64,000 nucleotides of DNA from Variovorax paradoxus (GTDB lineage Bacteria; Pseudomonadota; Gammaproteobacteria; Burkholderiales; Burkholderiaceae_C): contig NZ_JAGGNU010000024.1 in NCBI RefSeq assembly GCF_018614915.1, positions 164,964 through 228,963 on the forward strand, in the 5' to 3' direction. The notes under the pieces were generated by a model, which saw only the letters and a list, made by a program, of their open reading frames with translations, was not told where the DNA came from and made no database searches. This document shows positions 27,858-40,300 of the stretch, in pieces; the first letter of the stretch is position 1; each line of letters begins with the position of its first letter. The translations under genes were made by a program, and so were the position numbers.

Positions 27858-29273
27858 ATGGCAAAGACCGTCGCCGATGTACTCAAGCTCGTCAAGGAAA
27901 ACGAGGTCAAGTTCGTCGACTTCCGCTTCACCGATACCCGCGGCAAAGAGCAGCACGTGACCGTGCCGGTGTCCGCATTCGACGAAGGCAAATTCACCGA
28001 CGGACACGCCTTCGACGGGTCGTCGATCGCGGGTTGGAAGGGCATCGAGGCTTCGGACATGCAGCTCATGCCCGACCCGAACACGGCCAACATCGACCCC
28101 TTTTTCGAAGAGACGACGCTGATCCTGACCTGCGACGTGGTCGATCCCTCGGATGGCAAGCCCTACGAGCGCGATCCGCGTTCGCTGGCCAAGCGCGCCG
28201 AGGCCTACATGAAGGCATCGGGCCTGGGCGACACCGCCTACTTCGGACCGGAACCCGAGTTCTTCGTGTTCGACGGCGTGCGTTGGCAGAACGACATGTC
28301 GGGCTGCTCCGTCAAGATCGAATCGGAAGAAGCCGCCTGGAACACGGGCAAGGAATTCGAACACGGCAACACAGGCCATCGTCCGGCCGTCAAGGGCGGT
28401 TACTTCCCGGTTCCGCCGGTCGACAGCTTTCAGGACATGCGCTCCGAAATGTGCCTGGTGCTCGAGTCGCTGGGCATCCCGGTCGAAGTGCATCACCATG
28501 AAGTGGCGAATGCCGGCCAGATGGAGCTCGGCACCAAGTTCAGCACGCTGATCCAGCGCGCCGACTGGATCCAGCTGCAGAAGTACGTGATCCACAACGT
28601 GGCCCACGCCTACGGCAAGACCGCGACCTTCATGCCCAAGCCCATCGTCGGTGACAACGGCTCAGGCATGCACGTGCACCAGTCGGTCTGGAAGGACGGC
28701 AAGAACCTGTTCGCCGGCGACGGCTATGCCGGCCTGTCCGATTTCGCGCTGCACTACATCGGCGGCATCATCAAGCACGCGCGCGCGCTGAATGCGATCA
28801 CGAACCCCGGCACCAACAGCTACAAGCGCCTGGTCCCCGGCTTCGAAGCACCGGTGAAGCTGGCCTACTCGGCCAAGAACCGCTCGGCCTCGATCCGTAT
28901 TCCGTTCGTGGCCAACCCGAAGGGCCGCCGCGTCGAAGCGCGCTTCCCCGATCCGCTGATGAACCCCTACCTCGGCTTCGCCGCGCTGCTGATGGCCGGC
29001 CTCGACGGCGTGGAAAACAAGATCCACCCGGGCGAAGCCGCCAGCAAGGACCTCTATCACCTGCCGCCGGAAGAAGACGCGCTGATCCCGACCGTGTGCC
29101 ACAGCCTCGACCAGGCGCTCGACTACCTCGACAAGGACCGTGCCTTCCTGACCAAGGGCGGCGTGTTCACCGATGCCTACATCGATGCCTACATCGACCT
29201 CAAGATGCAGGAAGTCACGCGCTTCCGCATGGCGACCCACCCGGTCGAATTCGACATGTACTACTCGCTGTAA
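27858..29273 (+). CDS. glnA: Glutamine synthetase type I
   Basis: A 471-residue enzyme that makes glutamine from glutamate, ammonia and ATP as a dodecamer. Signatures: [16 protein letters not shown] at residue 54, [11 protein letters not shown] with metal-binding Glu, [12 protein letters not shown] with the ATP/metal His, [10 protein letters not shown] and the adenylylation segment [10 protein letters not shown], whose Tyr lies where the modified Tyr397 of E. coli GS is. So it is the GSI-beta type regulated by GlnE. Preceded by a sigma-54 promoter; closed by a terminator; followed by ntrBC. Confidence 0.98.
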   Translation: MAKTVADVLKLVKENEVKFVDFRFTDTRGKEQHVTVPVSAFDEGKFTDGHAFDGSSIAGWKGIEASDMQLMPDPNTANIDPFFEETTLILTCDVVDPSDGKPYERDPRSLAKRAEAYMKASGLGDTAYFGPEPEFFVFDGVRWQNDMSGCSVKIESEEAAWNTGKEFEHGNTGHRPAVKGGYFPVPPVDSFQDMRSEMCLVLESLGIPVEVHHHEVANAGQMELGTKFSTLIQRADWIQLQKYVIHNVAHAYGKTATFMPKPIVGDNGSGMHVHQSVWKDGKNLFAGDGYAGLSDFALHYIGGIIKHARALNAITNPGTNSYKRLVPGFEAPVKLAYSAKNRSASIRIPFVANPKGRRVEARFPDPLMNPYLGFAALLMAGLDGVENKIHPGEAASKDLYHLPPEEDALIPTVCHSLDQALDYLDKDRAFLTKGGVFTDAYIDAYIDLKMQEVTRFRMATHPVEFDMYYSL

Positions 29274-29300
29274 GCCAGCTTTTTGGCTTTGGCGTTAAAA

Positions 29301-29327
29301 AGGGACGGCCTCGCGCCGTCCTTTTTT
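29301..29327 (+). terminator. Rho-independent terminator of glnA
   Basis: GGACGGC and GCCGTCC pair over 7 bp around CTCGC, followed by six T, 28 bases after the glnA stop. It should reduce read-through into the genes ahead of ntrBC, which then need partial read-through or their own promoter. Confidence 0.88.
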
Positions 29328-29404
29328 CTTTTGGGGGCTACCCCGCATAGCTTGGCCGCGAATTGCCCGAAAATGCCGGTTTGCTGCGCACTACATTCAC
29401 GACC

Positions 29405-29908
29405 ATGAAGACTTCTTTCGTTTTCCTCCTGGCTGCCTTCGCGGCGGCCGGTGTGCACATCCAGGCCCAGGCCCAGCAGGAGCGCGTCTGGCGCTGCGGC
29501 AACGAATACACCAACAACGCGACCGTCGCCCAGCAGCGCGGCTGCAAGATCATGGAGGGCGGCAACGTCACGGTGGTCCAGGGCACCCGTCCGATCGCAG
29601 CGGCTGCCGCGGGCAGCACCGCAGCACGTGCGCCGGCCGGCAGCCCGCGCGTCGACGGCGCCGACCAGCGTGTGCGCGACGGTGAAGCCCGCTCGGTGCT
29701 CGAGTCCGAACTCAAGAAGGCCGAAGAGCGCCAGGCCCAGCTGCTCAAGGAATTCAACGGCGGCGAACCCGAGAAGCAGGGCAGCGAAGCCCGCAACTAC
29801 CAGAAGTACCTCGACCGCGTGGCCGAAATGAAGGCCGAGATCGCGCGCAACGAAAGCGACATCGCCGGCATCCGCCGCGAAATCGGCCGTCTGCCGGCCA
29901 ATCGCTGA
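29405..29908 (+). CDS. Small exported coiled-coil protein between glnA and ntrB (function unknown)
   Basis: A 167-residue protein I do not recognise by name. Residues 1-24 are a signal peptide (ending IQAQAQ). The mature part begins with a domain holding two Cys (WRCGNEYTNNATVAQQRGCK), passes an Ala-rich stretch and ends in a charged helical region (residues 95-160, SVLESELKKAEERQAQLLKEF and MKAEIARNESDIAGIRREI) likely to form a coiled coil. The N-terminal part resembles DUF4124-like periplasmic domains. It overlaps ntrB by TGATG, so it is coupled to the kinase gene. A link to nitrogen sensing is only positional. Confidence 0.8.
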   Translation: MKTSFVFLLAAFAAAGVHIQAQAQQERVWRCGNEYTNNATVAQQRGCKIMEGGNVTVVQGTRPIAAAAAGSTAARAPAGSPRVDGADQRVRDGEARSVLESELKKAEERQAQLLKEFNGGEPEKQGSEARNYQKYLDRVAEMKAEIARNESDIAGIRREIGRLPANR

Positions 29909-30984
29909 TGGCCTTTGGAAAGAGCGCTGCCGCCGCCAAGCGCTTCCAGGCCTTCGACCTCCTTTCCACGCTGATCGCGGTGGTGCGCACCGACGGTGCA
30001 GTGCTGTTTGCCAATGCCGGCCTGGAAGACGCGCTGGGCACTTCGCGCCGCACGCTCGAAGGCTCGCAATTCGGCGCCTGCTTCCATGAGCCGCAAGTAC
30101 TGCGCACGGCGATCGACGGCGCGCGCAGCAACGACTTCGCCACGCTGCGCTACGAGGCCTTCCTGCGCCGCGTCAACCACGAGCTGATGCCGGTGCAGGT
30201 CACGCTGGCGCAAGGCGACCGCGCGGGCGAGCTGATCATCGAGATGTCGCCGCTCGAGCAGCAGGTGCGCCAAGACCGCGAAGAGCGGCTGCTCGACCAG
30301 GCGCAGGCCAACAAGGAGCTGATCCGCAATCTCGCGCACGAGATCAAGAACCCGCTGGGCGGCATTCGCGGCGCGGCGCAGCTGCTGCAGATGGAGGTCG
30401 AGTCGCGCGATCTCATCGAATACACGCAGGTCATCATCCACGAGGCCGACCGCCTGCAGACGCTGGTCGATCGCCTGCTCGCCCCGCACCGCCGGCCGCA
30501 CGTCGTGGGCGACGTCAACATCCACGAAGTCTGCGAGCGCGTGCGCTCGGTGATCCTTGCCGAGTTCCCGCGCGACCTGCACATCGAGCGCGACTTCGAT
30601 GTCTCGATCCCCGAGTTCCGCGGCGATCGCGAGCAGCTGATCCAGGCCACGCTCAACATCGTCCACAACGCCGCCCAGGCGCTGGCCGAGCGGCGTGCCG
30701 CCGGCGATGCGTGCATCACCTTCAAGACCCGCATCGCGCGTCAGGTGATCTTCAACAAGCAGTGGTATCGACTGGCACTGGAATTGCATGTCATCGACAA
30801 TGGACCGGGTGTGCCGGACGCAATCAAGGACCGCATCTTCTACCCGCTGGTGTCGGGCAGGGAAGGTGGAACAGGCCTCGGATTGACACTGGCGCAAACT
30901 TTCGTGCAACAGCACCATGGCGTGATCGAGTGCGACAGTGTCCCGGGCCGGACCGATTTCAAGATATTGATACCGCTGCCTTAG
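29908..30984 (+). CDS. ntrB: Nitrogen regulation sensor kinase NtrB (GlnL)
   Basis: A 358-residue soluble histidine kinase/phosphatase. Residues 15-115 form a PAS domain (LIAVVRTDGAVLFANAGLEDAL), the H-box is NLAHEIKNPLGGIRGAAQLL with phospho-acceptor His144, and the ATPase domain has the N-box (IVHNAAQAL), DNGPGVPD and GREGGTGLGLTL. It has no membrane helices. NtrB senses nitrogen through PII and phosphorylates NtrC. Overlaps the upstream hypothetical gene by one base; ntrC follows 21 bases later. Confidence 0.95.
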   Translation: MAFGKSAAAAKRFQAFDLLSTLIAVVRTDGAVLFANAGLEDALGTSRRTLEGSQFGACFHEPQVLRTAIDGARSNDFATLRYEAFLRRVNHELMPVQVTLAQGDRAGELIIEMSPLEQQVRQDREERLLDQAQANKELIRNLAHEIKNPLGGIRGAAQLLQMEVESRDLIEYTQVIIHEADRLQTLVDRLLAPHRRPHVVGDVNIHEVCERVRSVILAEFPRDLHIERDFDVSIPEFRGDREQLIQATLNIVHNAAQALAERRAAGDACITFKTRIARQVIFNKQWYRLALELHVIDNGPGVPDAIKDRIFYPLVSGREGGTGLGLTLAQTFVQQHHGVIECDSVPGRTDFKILIPLP

Positions 30985-31005
30985 CTACAGGGAACAAGGA
31001 ACTGC

Positions 31006-32535
<1,530 letters not shown>

Positions 32536-32544
32536 GCGCGGCGC

Positions 32545-33075
32545 TCAGCGGCTGCGCTGGCCCAGGGTCAGCGTGTCGAGCTGGAAGTTGCCGCCCCTGT
32601 CCCACAGCCAGGTGTCGACGTAGGTGTGCGCGCCGACCTTGCCGGGGTTCGGCAGCGGCGAGGCCTCGCGGATCAGCTCGGCGATCTTCCCGCTCACTTC
32701 CGGCGCATGGCTCGGTGTGCGGCTGAAGTACACGCCCGTGACACGCCCGCTGCTGTCGATTTCGGTTTCGGTCACCACCACGGCATACACCAGCGGCGGA
32801 ATCTTGCCCTTGTAGATGCGCTGCGGGTATTTGGTGTAGATGTGCCGCGCGCCGAGCTTGCGGTAGGCGCGCACGGCGGGCGTCTGCGCGGTGATGAGCC
32901 TCGCGGTCGGCACCTTCTCCGACGGCTGCGGGGGCTCTTCCGAAGGACTCTTCGCGCCGGTGGAGGGAACTTCGTCGGTGGGCGAGGGCTTCTTCAGCGC
33001 CGAGCAGGCGGTAAGGCCGAGCACGGCCGCAAGGAGGGCGAGGCGGGCGAGGGTGGAGGCGCTTCGGATTGTCAT
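32545..33075 (-). CDS. Lipoprotein with a TonB C-terminal-like domain
   Basis: A 176-residue predicted lipoprotein: signal peptide with lipobox LTAC (Cys24), a Pro/Ser-rich linker (residues 28-55), and a C-terminal domain (residues 75-170) with the fold pattern of TonB C-terminal domains: PPLVYAVVVTETEIDSSGRV followed by the VSGKIAELIREASPLPNPG helix. It has no N-terminal membrane helix like true TonB. Function unknown. Translation is coupled to xthA (ATGA overlap), and it converges on ntrC, ending 10 bases away. Confidence 0.72.
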   Translation of the reverse strand: MTIRSASTLARLALLAAVLGLTACSALKKPSPTDEVPSTGAKSPSEEPPQPSEKVPTARLITAQTPAVRAYRKLGARHIYTKYPQRIYKGKIPPLVYAVVVTETEIDSSGRVTGVYFSRTPSHAPEVSGKIAELIREASPLPNPGKVGAHTYVDTWLWDRGGNFQLDTLTLGQRSR

Positions 33076-33851
33076 AAGTCCAGATCCAGGGTCACGGGTG
33101 CATGGTCGCTGGGCTTGTCCCACTTGCGCGGCACGCGGTCGATCGTGCAGCTCTTCGCACGCGGCACCAGCGGCTCGCTCACCAGGATGTGATCGATGCG
33201 CAGCCCGCGATTCTTCTGGTAGCCCAGCATGCGGTAGTCCCACCACGAGTAGCTCTTCTCGGGCTGCTCGAACAGCCGGAAGCTGTCGGCGAGGCCGAGC
33301 GCCAGCAGCGCCTTGAAGTGGTTGCGCTCCTCGGTCGTGTGGTGGATGGTTTCGGCCAAGCCGACGGGGTCGAAGCTGTCGCGATCTTCGGGCGCGATGT
33401 TGAAGTCGCCGAGCAGCACCAGGTTCGGATGCCGGGCGAGTTCCTCGCGCAGCCAGTCGTGCATCGCGCGCAGCCAGCTCATCTTGTAGGCGAACTTCTC
33501 GGTGCCTGGCGCCTGGCCATTCACGAAGTAGCCGTTGACGATGCGCAACTCGCCGGCCGGCGTGTCGATGGTCGCGCTGATCACGCGCGAGTGGTCGTCG
33601 GCGAAGCCGCCGATGTTCCTGGCCACCTCGCGCACCGGAGCGAGGCTGAGGATCGCGACGCCGTTGTAGGTCTTCTGGCCGAACACCGCCGCGTGGTAGC
33701 CGGCCGACTGCAGCACATCGAGCGGAAACTTGTCGTCGCTCATCTTGAGTTCCTGCAGGCACAGCACGTCGATCGGATTGGCGATCAGCCAGTCGAGCAC
33801 GTGCTGCAGGCGGGCGGTGAGGGAGTTGACGTTCCAGGTGGCGATTTTCAT
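33072..33851 (-). CDS. xthA: Exodeoxyribonuclease III
   Basis: A 259-residue AP endonuclease/3'-5' exonuclease for base-excision repair. Motifs: KIATWNVNSLTARL (start), CLQELKMSDDKFP with the metal Glu, NGYFVNGQ, LLGDFNIAPEDRD (GDFN), SYSWWDYR and SDHAPVTLDLDL with the catalytic Asp-His pair. Complete length. ATG at 33851. The lipoprotein gene begins within its stop codon. Confidence 0.96.
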   Translation of the reverse strand: MKIATWNVNSLTARLQHVLDWLIANPIDVLCLQELKMSDDKFPLDVLQSAGYHAAVFGQKTYNGVAILSLAPVREVARNIGGFADDHSRVISATIDTPAGELRIVNGYFVNGQAPGTEKFAYKMSWLRAMHDWLREELARHPNLVLLGDFNIAPEDRDSFDPVGLAETIHHTTEERNHFKALLALGLADSFRLFEQPEKSYSWWDYRMLGYQKNRGLRIDHILVSEPLVPRAKSCTIDRVPRKWDKPSDHAPVTLDLDL

Positions 33852-34357
33852 GAGCTACGTGAGCTGCTGTTTCATAACGGGAATTTTCAATCCTCTTCGA
33901 TTCATACCCGGTTGCGTACCGGGTGCCACATGCAGCCGCTGGGGTCCAGCCTTGCGTCACAGGCAAATCTCTGTAGGCACATAAGCGTACCTGATGCCCG
34001 CACCGAATCCGCTCGCGCAAAGCGATCGTCGCAACGCAAGTAATTCAGGGCTCCCGGTACTTCGACCGGTTTCCCAACAAAAAAAGCCTTCCTTGTTGTC
34101 GAGCGCACACATACGTCTAGTAACAGCTTGAAGCAACATCTACGATCGCACCGCTCCGCGGAGCCGACACAGCACCACACGCGCCAGTTCATGGTTGGAT
34201 GTTCCGACAGCGGCGAAGCCCCGCGGAGTTGCAGTCGTTGTGATTTAGCTTGCATCCACACCTTCACCAGACTCGCCTTGCGACGACCGTTGCAGCGTCC
34301 TCCACGAGCCCGCAGGCATCCCCGATGCCATCGCCTCCCGAAAGCTGAAAGCCTCTC
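33852..34357. other. 506-base control region upstream of the giant surface-protein gene
   Basis: No gene is supported here on either strand. It holds a 7-bp hairpin ACCCGGT-TGCGT-ACCGGGT at 33906-33924, a partner of one arm (CCCGGTAC) 130 bases further on at 34053-34060, a 12-bp palindrome GCTCCGCGGAGC at 34153-34164 and a weak sigma-70-like pair TTGTCG (34096)/TAGTAA (34118) with a 16-base spacer. The last 140 bases are GC-rich leader of the surface protein. The element set suggests a regulated promoter but is not decisive. Confidence 0.5.
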
Positions 34358-37300
34358 ATGCCAGATCCCAAGGTCGACTTTCTTCGCCCGCGTACCCACC
34401 GTTTTGCACTGGAGAGCCGCCAGCTGTTCGACGGCGCTGCCTTCGTCGAGGCGGCCACCCAGGCAGCCGAGGCGCCCCAGGCGGGCAGCGCCCCGGCCGA
34501 GGCCGAGCACCATGCGGAGCCGGCGCAGCCGGTGCCGTCGCAGCGCGAACAAGTCGCGACCGAATCGGCACCGAGCGCAGCGCCGGCTACGACGGCACCG
34601 CACGAGGTGTACGTCGTCGACCAGAACGTGGCGAACTGGCAGCAGCTTGCCGCCGCCGTGCCCGCGGGTGCCGAACTGATCCTTCTGGACACCGGTTCTT
34701 CCGGCGTCCAGCAACTCGCCGACGCGCTCAGAGGGCAGACCGGCATCACCGCGCTGCACATCCTGAGTCATGGCAGCGCGGGCGAGATCACGCTCGGCAA
34801 CGAGCAGGTGGACACGGCCAGCCTCGACCGCTCCGCCGAACTGTGGCAAGCGATCGGCGCGAGCCTTTCGGCCGATGGCGACATCCTGCTCTACGGCTGC
34901 GACGTGGCCGCCGACGGCGCGCAATTCTCCCGGGCGCTCGGCAACCTGACCGGCGCCGACGTGGCCTCGTCCACGGACGCCACGGGCGCTGCCGCGCGCG
35001 GCGCCGACTGGACCCTCGAGTCCGCCACCGGCCGCATCGAGGCGCGCAGCTTCGCCGACGCCGACTACGACGGCGTGATGGCCGCCCCGACGGTCGCCAC
35101 CACGGCGACGCGCCTGGTGGTGGCGGAGCCGAGCAGCCTCAACGCGCCCGGCGCCGACCGCGCGACCCTGAGCGGCTGGACCATCTCCGACGACGGCTCC
35201 GGCAACGTGACCGTCACCGTGGTGGTGGAAGATCCGGGCAAGGGCACGCTGTCCTCGGCCAGCACCACCGGCGTGACCGGCATCACCGGCGGCTACAGCT
35301 TCACCGGCAGCGTGGCGGCGGCCAACGCCTGGGTCAACCAGCTGGTGTTCACCTCGGCCGACGTCGAGCTCGGCACCACCGCGGCCAGCACGCGTATCGT
35401 CGTGACCGTCACCGATTCCGAAGCGCCGGCGCTGACGGCGACGCGCGCCCTCGACGTGACGGTGACGCCTTCGAACGACCCGGTGGCGGTGGCCGATGCG
35501 ACGCAGTCCGTCAACGAGATCGGCAGCACCGTCCTGACTGTGGCGACGCTGAACGCGATGGATCCCGAAGTGACGCTCGGCACCCAGGTGCCGAGCCAGG
35601 TGGTGTACGCCCTCACCGCCGACACGGCGCACGGCTACCTGACGCTCAACGGCACGCGCCTGGGCATCGGCGCGGTGTTCACGCAGCAGGACGTGATCAA
35701 CGGCCTGGTGGTGTACGTCCATACCGCGACCGGCGCCGAACAGAACACGCAGGACGGCTTTGCCGTCCAGATCAACGACGGCGCCACGCCTTCGAACCGC
35801 TCGGACACCGCCAACATCACGCTGAACGTCACGCCCCTCAACCAGGCGCCGACCGTGAGCGGCTCGGGCACCATCCTCGAAGGCCAGCCCGCCAATGCGC
35901 TCGACGGCGGCGGCAACCCGGCGTCGGTGGTCGGCAATTTCATCGTCGCCCAGGGCGGCGGGGACGACGCCGACACGGCGCTCACCGTCCGGCTGACCAG
36001 CCTGCCGAGCGACGGCACGCTGTTCTTCACCGGGACGGTGACCATCGGCGGCGTGTCGCAGACCGTCACCAACCGCACCGTGACGCAGGCCGACATCAAC
36101 GCGGGCTTCGTCTTCGCCTATGGCGCGCGCGGCGGCCTGACCTACGCCAACGCCGGCAACCGCGACACCAACCCCGCGACCCCGTACCCCTACGCCGACG
36201 GTTTCGGCGTGGCGGTCAGCGACGGCGGCGGCGGTGCCGGCAACGGCGCGGTGCAGACCACCAGCGCGACCATCGCGCTGACCATCCAGCCGACCGACGA
36301 CGATCCGACCCTGGACCCGGCGAGCAGCCTCTCGGCCACCGTTACCGCCCCCGGCGACGGAAGCGGCCCCTACACGGTCACCCTGACCATGGCGATGCTG
36401 AACGCCTTCGACGTCGATTCGAGCGACGACCGCCTGACCATCGCCGTGACCTCGCAGACCCTGCTCGACCAGGGCCGCCTGCTGCTCAACGGCCAGGTGC
36501 TGCCGAACGGCGGCACCTTCACCGTGGCCGACATCAAGGCCGGCCGCGTGCAGTACGTGCAGCAGACCGGCGCGGGACCGAACCAGACCGACAGCTTCCA
36601 GTTCCAGGTGCGCGACAACACCACCAGCGTGCGCTGGAATGCCGACGGCACGCGCATCGAGCGCGACGGTGGCCAGTACAGCGACAACGGCACGCCCGGC
36701 AACTACGGCGACGACAGCCTGCGGACCTTCAGCTTCACCATCAACCTGGTGGAGACGCCCACCGGCAACGGCGGCAGCTTCCCGCCCCGGGACAACGCCA
36801 CCACCCATGCCGATTCCAACTACGCCGGCACCAACGACAGCGGGGTCGCGCGCGGAACCCTGAGCGAGGGCGGCACCATCGTCCTGGCCGGCACCGGCAG
36901 CGATTTCAACGTCACGCCCGGCCTGAGCTACACGGCCGACGGCGTGCCGCCGGAACAGGTGGTCTACACCATCCTCGGCTTCGACGGCGTGAGCGGCGGT
37001 GCATGGAACGGCACGCTGCAGCGCTTCAACGGCACGAGCTGGGTGAACATGGGGGTGTACGACACCTTCACCCAGGCCGACCTCAATGCCGGCAGCGTCC
37101 GCTTCCGGCACGACGGCAACAGCGAAGACTTCGAATCGAGCGTGCGGCTCTCCGCATCGGCCGGCGTGCTGGTCGACGACGGCGCGGGTGGGCTCACCTC
37201 CGACTCGTGGGACACCAGCTTCACTTTCTTCATCACGCCGGTCAATGACGCACCCGTCACGGTCGGCTCTTCCAACACGGTCATTCCCGAGGGCGGCACC

Positions 37301-40300
37301 GCCTACATCACGACCGGGCAGCTGCAGATCAGCGACCGCGACGATGCCGCCAGCGAAAGCTACCTCGAGGACTCGGCCACGCTGCCCGGCGGCGGCAACA
37401 ACTACGCCTACGACAATGCCGCCAGCGGCGCGGGCGCGCTGCAGTTCGAAGTCCTGTCGCTGCCGCCGGGCGGCACGCTGCAGTATTCGACCGATGGCGG
37501 CGCCACCTGGCTCAACGTCAGCGCCGGCCAGCTCATCGACGCGGCGCTGATCACCGGCGCGGTCGGCACTACCGGCCTGCGCTTCGTGAGCGATGGCTCG
37601 GAGCTGCGCAGCACCAATTTCAACGTGCGCGCAGTCGACCGCTGGGGCACCACCTCGAACACGGCGACGATCGGCATCCAGATCACCAACGTCAACGACG
37701 CGCCGCAGATCGCGCCGGATCCGACGCAGGCCGATCCCGCGACCTCCGTGAACAACCCGTTGACGGTGGCGGAGGGCGGCTACGCGCAGATCTCCACGTC
37801 CATGCTCTCGGCCTTCGATCCGGACAGCAGCACGACGCAGGTGCAATACACCATCACCGGCGCCGCGGCGCACGGCAGCATCGCCTACTCGACCAACGGC
37901 GTCACCTTCCTGCGGCTGGGCGTCGGCTCCTCCTTCTCCGAGGCCGACGTGCGCGCAGGGCGCATCTATTATCTGCATGGCGGCAGCGAGTCCGACGGCG
38001 CCACCTATTCGAACCCGCCGAGCGACTCCTTCACCTTCAGCCTGGGCGACGGCGACAAGGAACAGCCGAACAACCAGTTCTGGATCTACGTCACGCCGGC
38101 CAACGATGCGCCGGTGGTGACCGGGCCCACCGGGCCGATCCCGGTCGACAGCGCGAGCGTTGCCAACAATCCGGTGCCGGGCTTCAGCGTGAGCGACGGC
38201 GACATGGACACGCCGACCCCCGGCGAGACCGATTTCGTGCAGGTCACGGTGCGCCTGCTCGACGCCGGCGGCAACGCGTTCGGCGCCGGCGCCTATGCCG
38301 GCGTGACCATCGGCTCGACCTCGCTGGGCGGCGCGGCGGTCGATGGCGACAAGAACGGCACCGCCGACTACCTGACCTTGCGCGGCACCCGCGCCCAGGT
38401 CAACGCGGCCCTGGCCGGCCTGACCGTGACCTTCGGCGACGATCGCGATGCCGTCTACCAGGTGCAGGTCATCGCCGACGACCGGCTGCGCGATGTCGGC
38501 GGCGTGCTGGTGGACGCCGATGCGGGCACCAGCGGTGTCCAGCCGGGCGCCAACGGCGGCCCGGTGAACGAATCCGACCCGGCGGGCACGACAGGCATCG
38601 CGGTTCCCGCGACCGAGTACAACTGGTACAGCGAGGCCGTGCCGACCGCCGGTGCCATCACCGGCAACCTGTCGGCTGCCTCGGTGCGCATCTACGCCTC
38701 GAGCGCGAACGACCCTGCCACGCTGAGCGTGCCGCCCACCGCGAACGTGGTCGAGGACCAGGCCAGCTACATCGGCGGCGGCTTCGTGGTCGCCGACCCC
38801 GAATCGGCCGCCTTCGGCACGCCGATCACCGTGCGGCTCTCGGTGCCCAGCGGCACGCTGGGCATCGGCGGCGCCGGCGTGCAGGGCAGCGTCACGCCCG
38901 GCGGCGGCCAGGCCGTCACGATCACCGGCGACAACACCGGCCTGCTCGTCCTCACCGGCCGTGCGAGCGACATCCAGGCGCTGCTCAACAGCAGCGCGGC
39001 GACCGGCCTCACCTACCGCAGCGCCGCCAACGTCAACCACGACAGCAACGGCGGCGACGCCGGCGACGTGACGCTCACCGTGTCCTTCGACGATGCGGGC
39101 TCGCGCATCGGCGACGACGTCGGCGCCGGCAGCGTCGCCAACAATCCGTCGGACGTGACCATGGCCTTGACCATCGCGCCGGTGAACGACGCGCCCACCG
39201 TCTCGCTCGGCGGTGGCGCCACGCCGAGCACGCCGCTCGTCCTGACCGGCGGTTCCGCGACCACGGCGGTGCCCGGCTTCGTGGTCGGCGATGTCGACGT
39301 CGACGGCGACATCGCCGGCAACGGCACGGCATCGGACGTGACCGACGGCGAAACCGACTTCCTGCAGCTGACGATCCGCATCACCGACGCCAACGGCAAC
39401 GCACTGCCCGCCACCTCCTACGACGGCACCAACGGCGAGGTCACCATCACCTCGAGCAACGCCGGCAGCTCGGGCGCGGCGATCGACGCCACCTCCGACG
39501 GCACCGGCAGCGCGCTGGTCATCAGCGGCACGCGCGCCCAGGTGCAGGCCTACCTGGACGGCCTCGCCGTCGCGCTCACCGGTGCCCTGGCCAACGGCGA
39601 CGTGATCTACCGCGTCGAGGTCATCGCCGACGACCGCGTGCGCGGCGGCGGCGGCGCGGTGACCGGCGCGAATGGCGGCCAGAACGACAACGGCGGCGAC
39701 GGCACCGTCGTGCCGCCGGCGATCGCCATCGATCCCTATGCGGCCACGCCCGGCGGACTCGCGGCCAATGTCGCATCGACCTACCGCACGCTCTTCCCGT
39801 CGTCCGTCAACGATCCGGCGCAGATCGCGGCCGGCAACCTGAACGCGGGCGAGGGCGGCGGCAGCGTCACGATCACGGGCATCACCGTGACCGACCAGGA
39901 CGCGCTGGACACCAGCGTCCTGACCACCACCGTGTCGGTGCCCGCGGGCTTCACGATCACCGGCATCGGCGCCGGCAGCGGCGGCAGCGCGGTGATCGCG
40001 GGCAACGGCCTGTCGGTCACCATCACCGGCACGCTGGCCGAGATCAACAGCCGCATCAACACCATCGCCGTGCAGCTGCCCGATGCGCCGGGCGTCGCAG
40101 GGCGCCCGGACTGGAACGGTTCCTTCACCGTCAAGGTGGTTGTCGACGACGAGGGCAATACCGGCGGCCGGCCGGTCACGCTGGCAGCCGGCGACAACAG
40201 CACGACCGGCACCTTCGAATACCAGGACGGCGTCTCTGCCGACCTCGTCACCACGCGCAGCTTCAGCTTCACCGTCGCTCCGCTCAACGACGCCCCGGTC

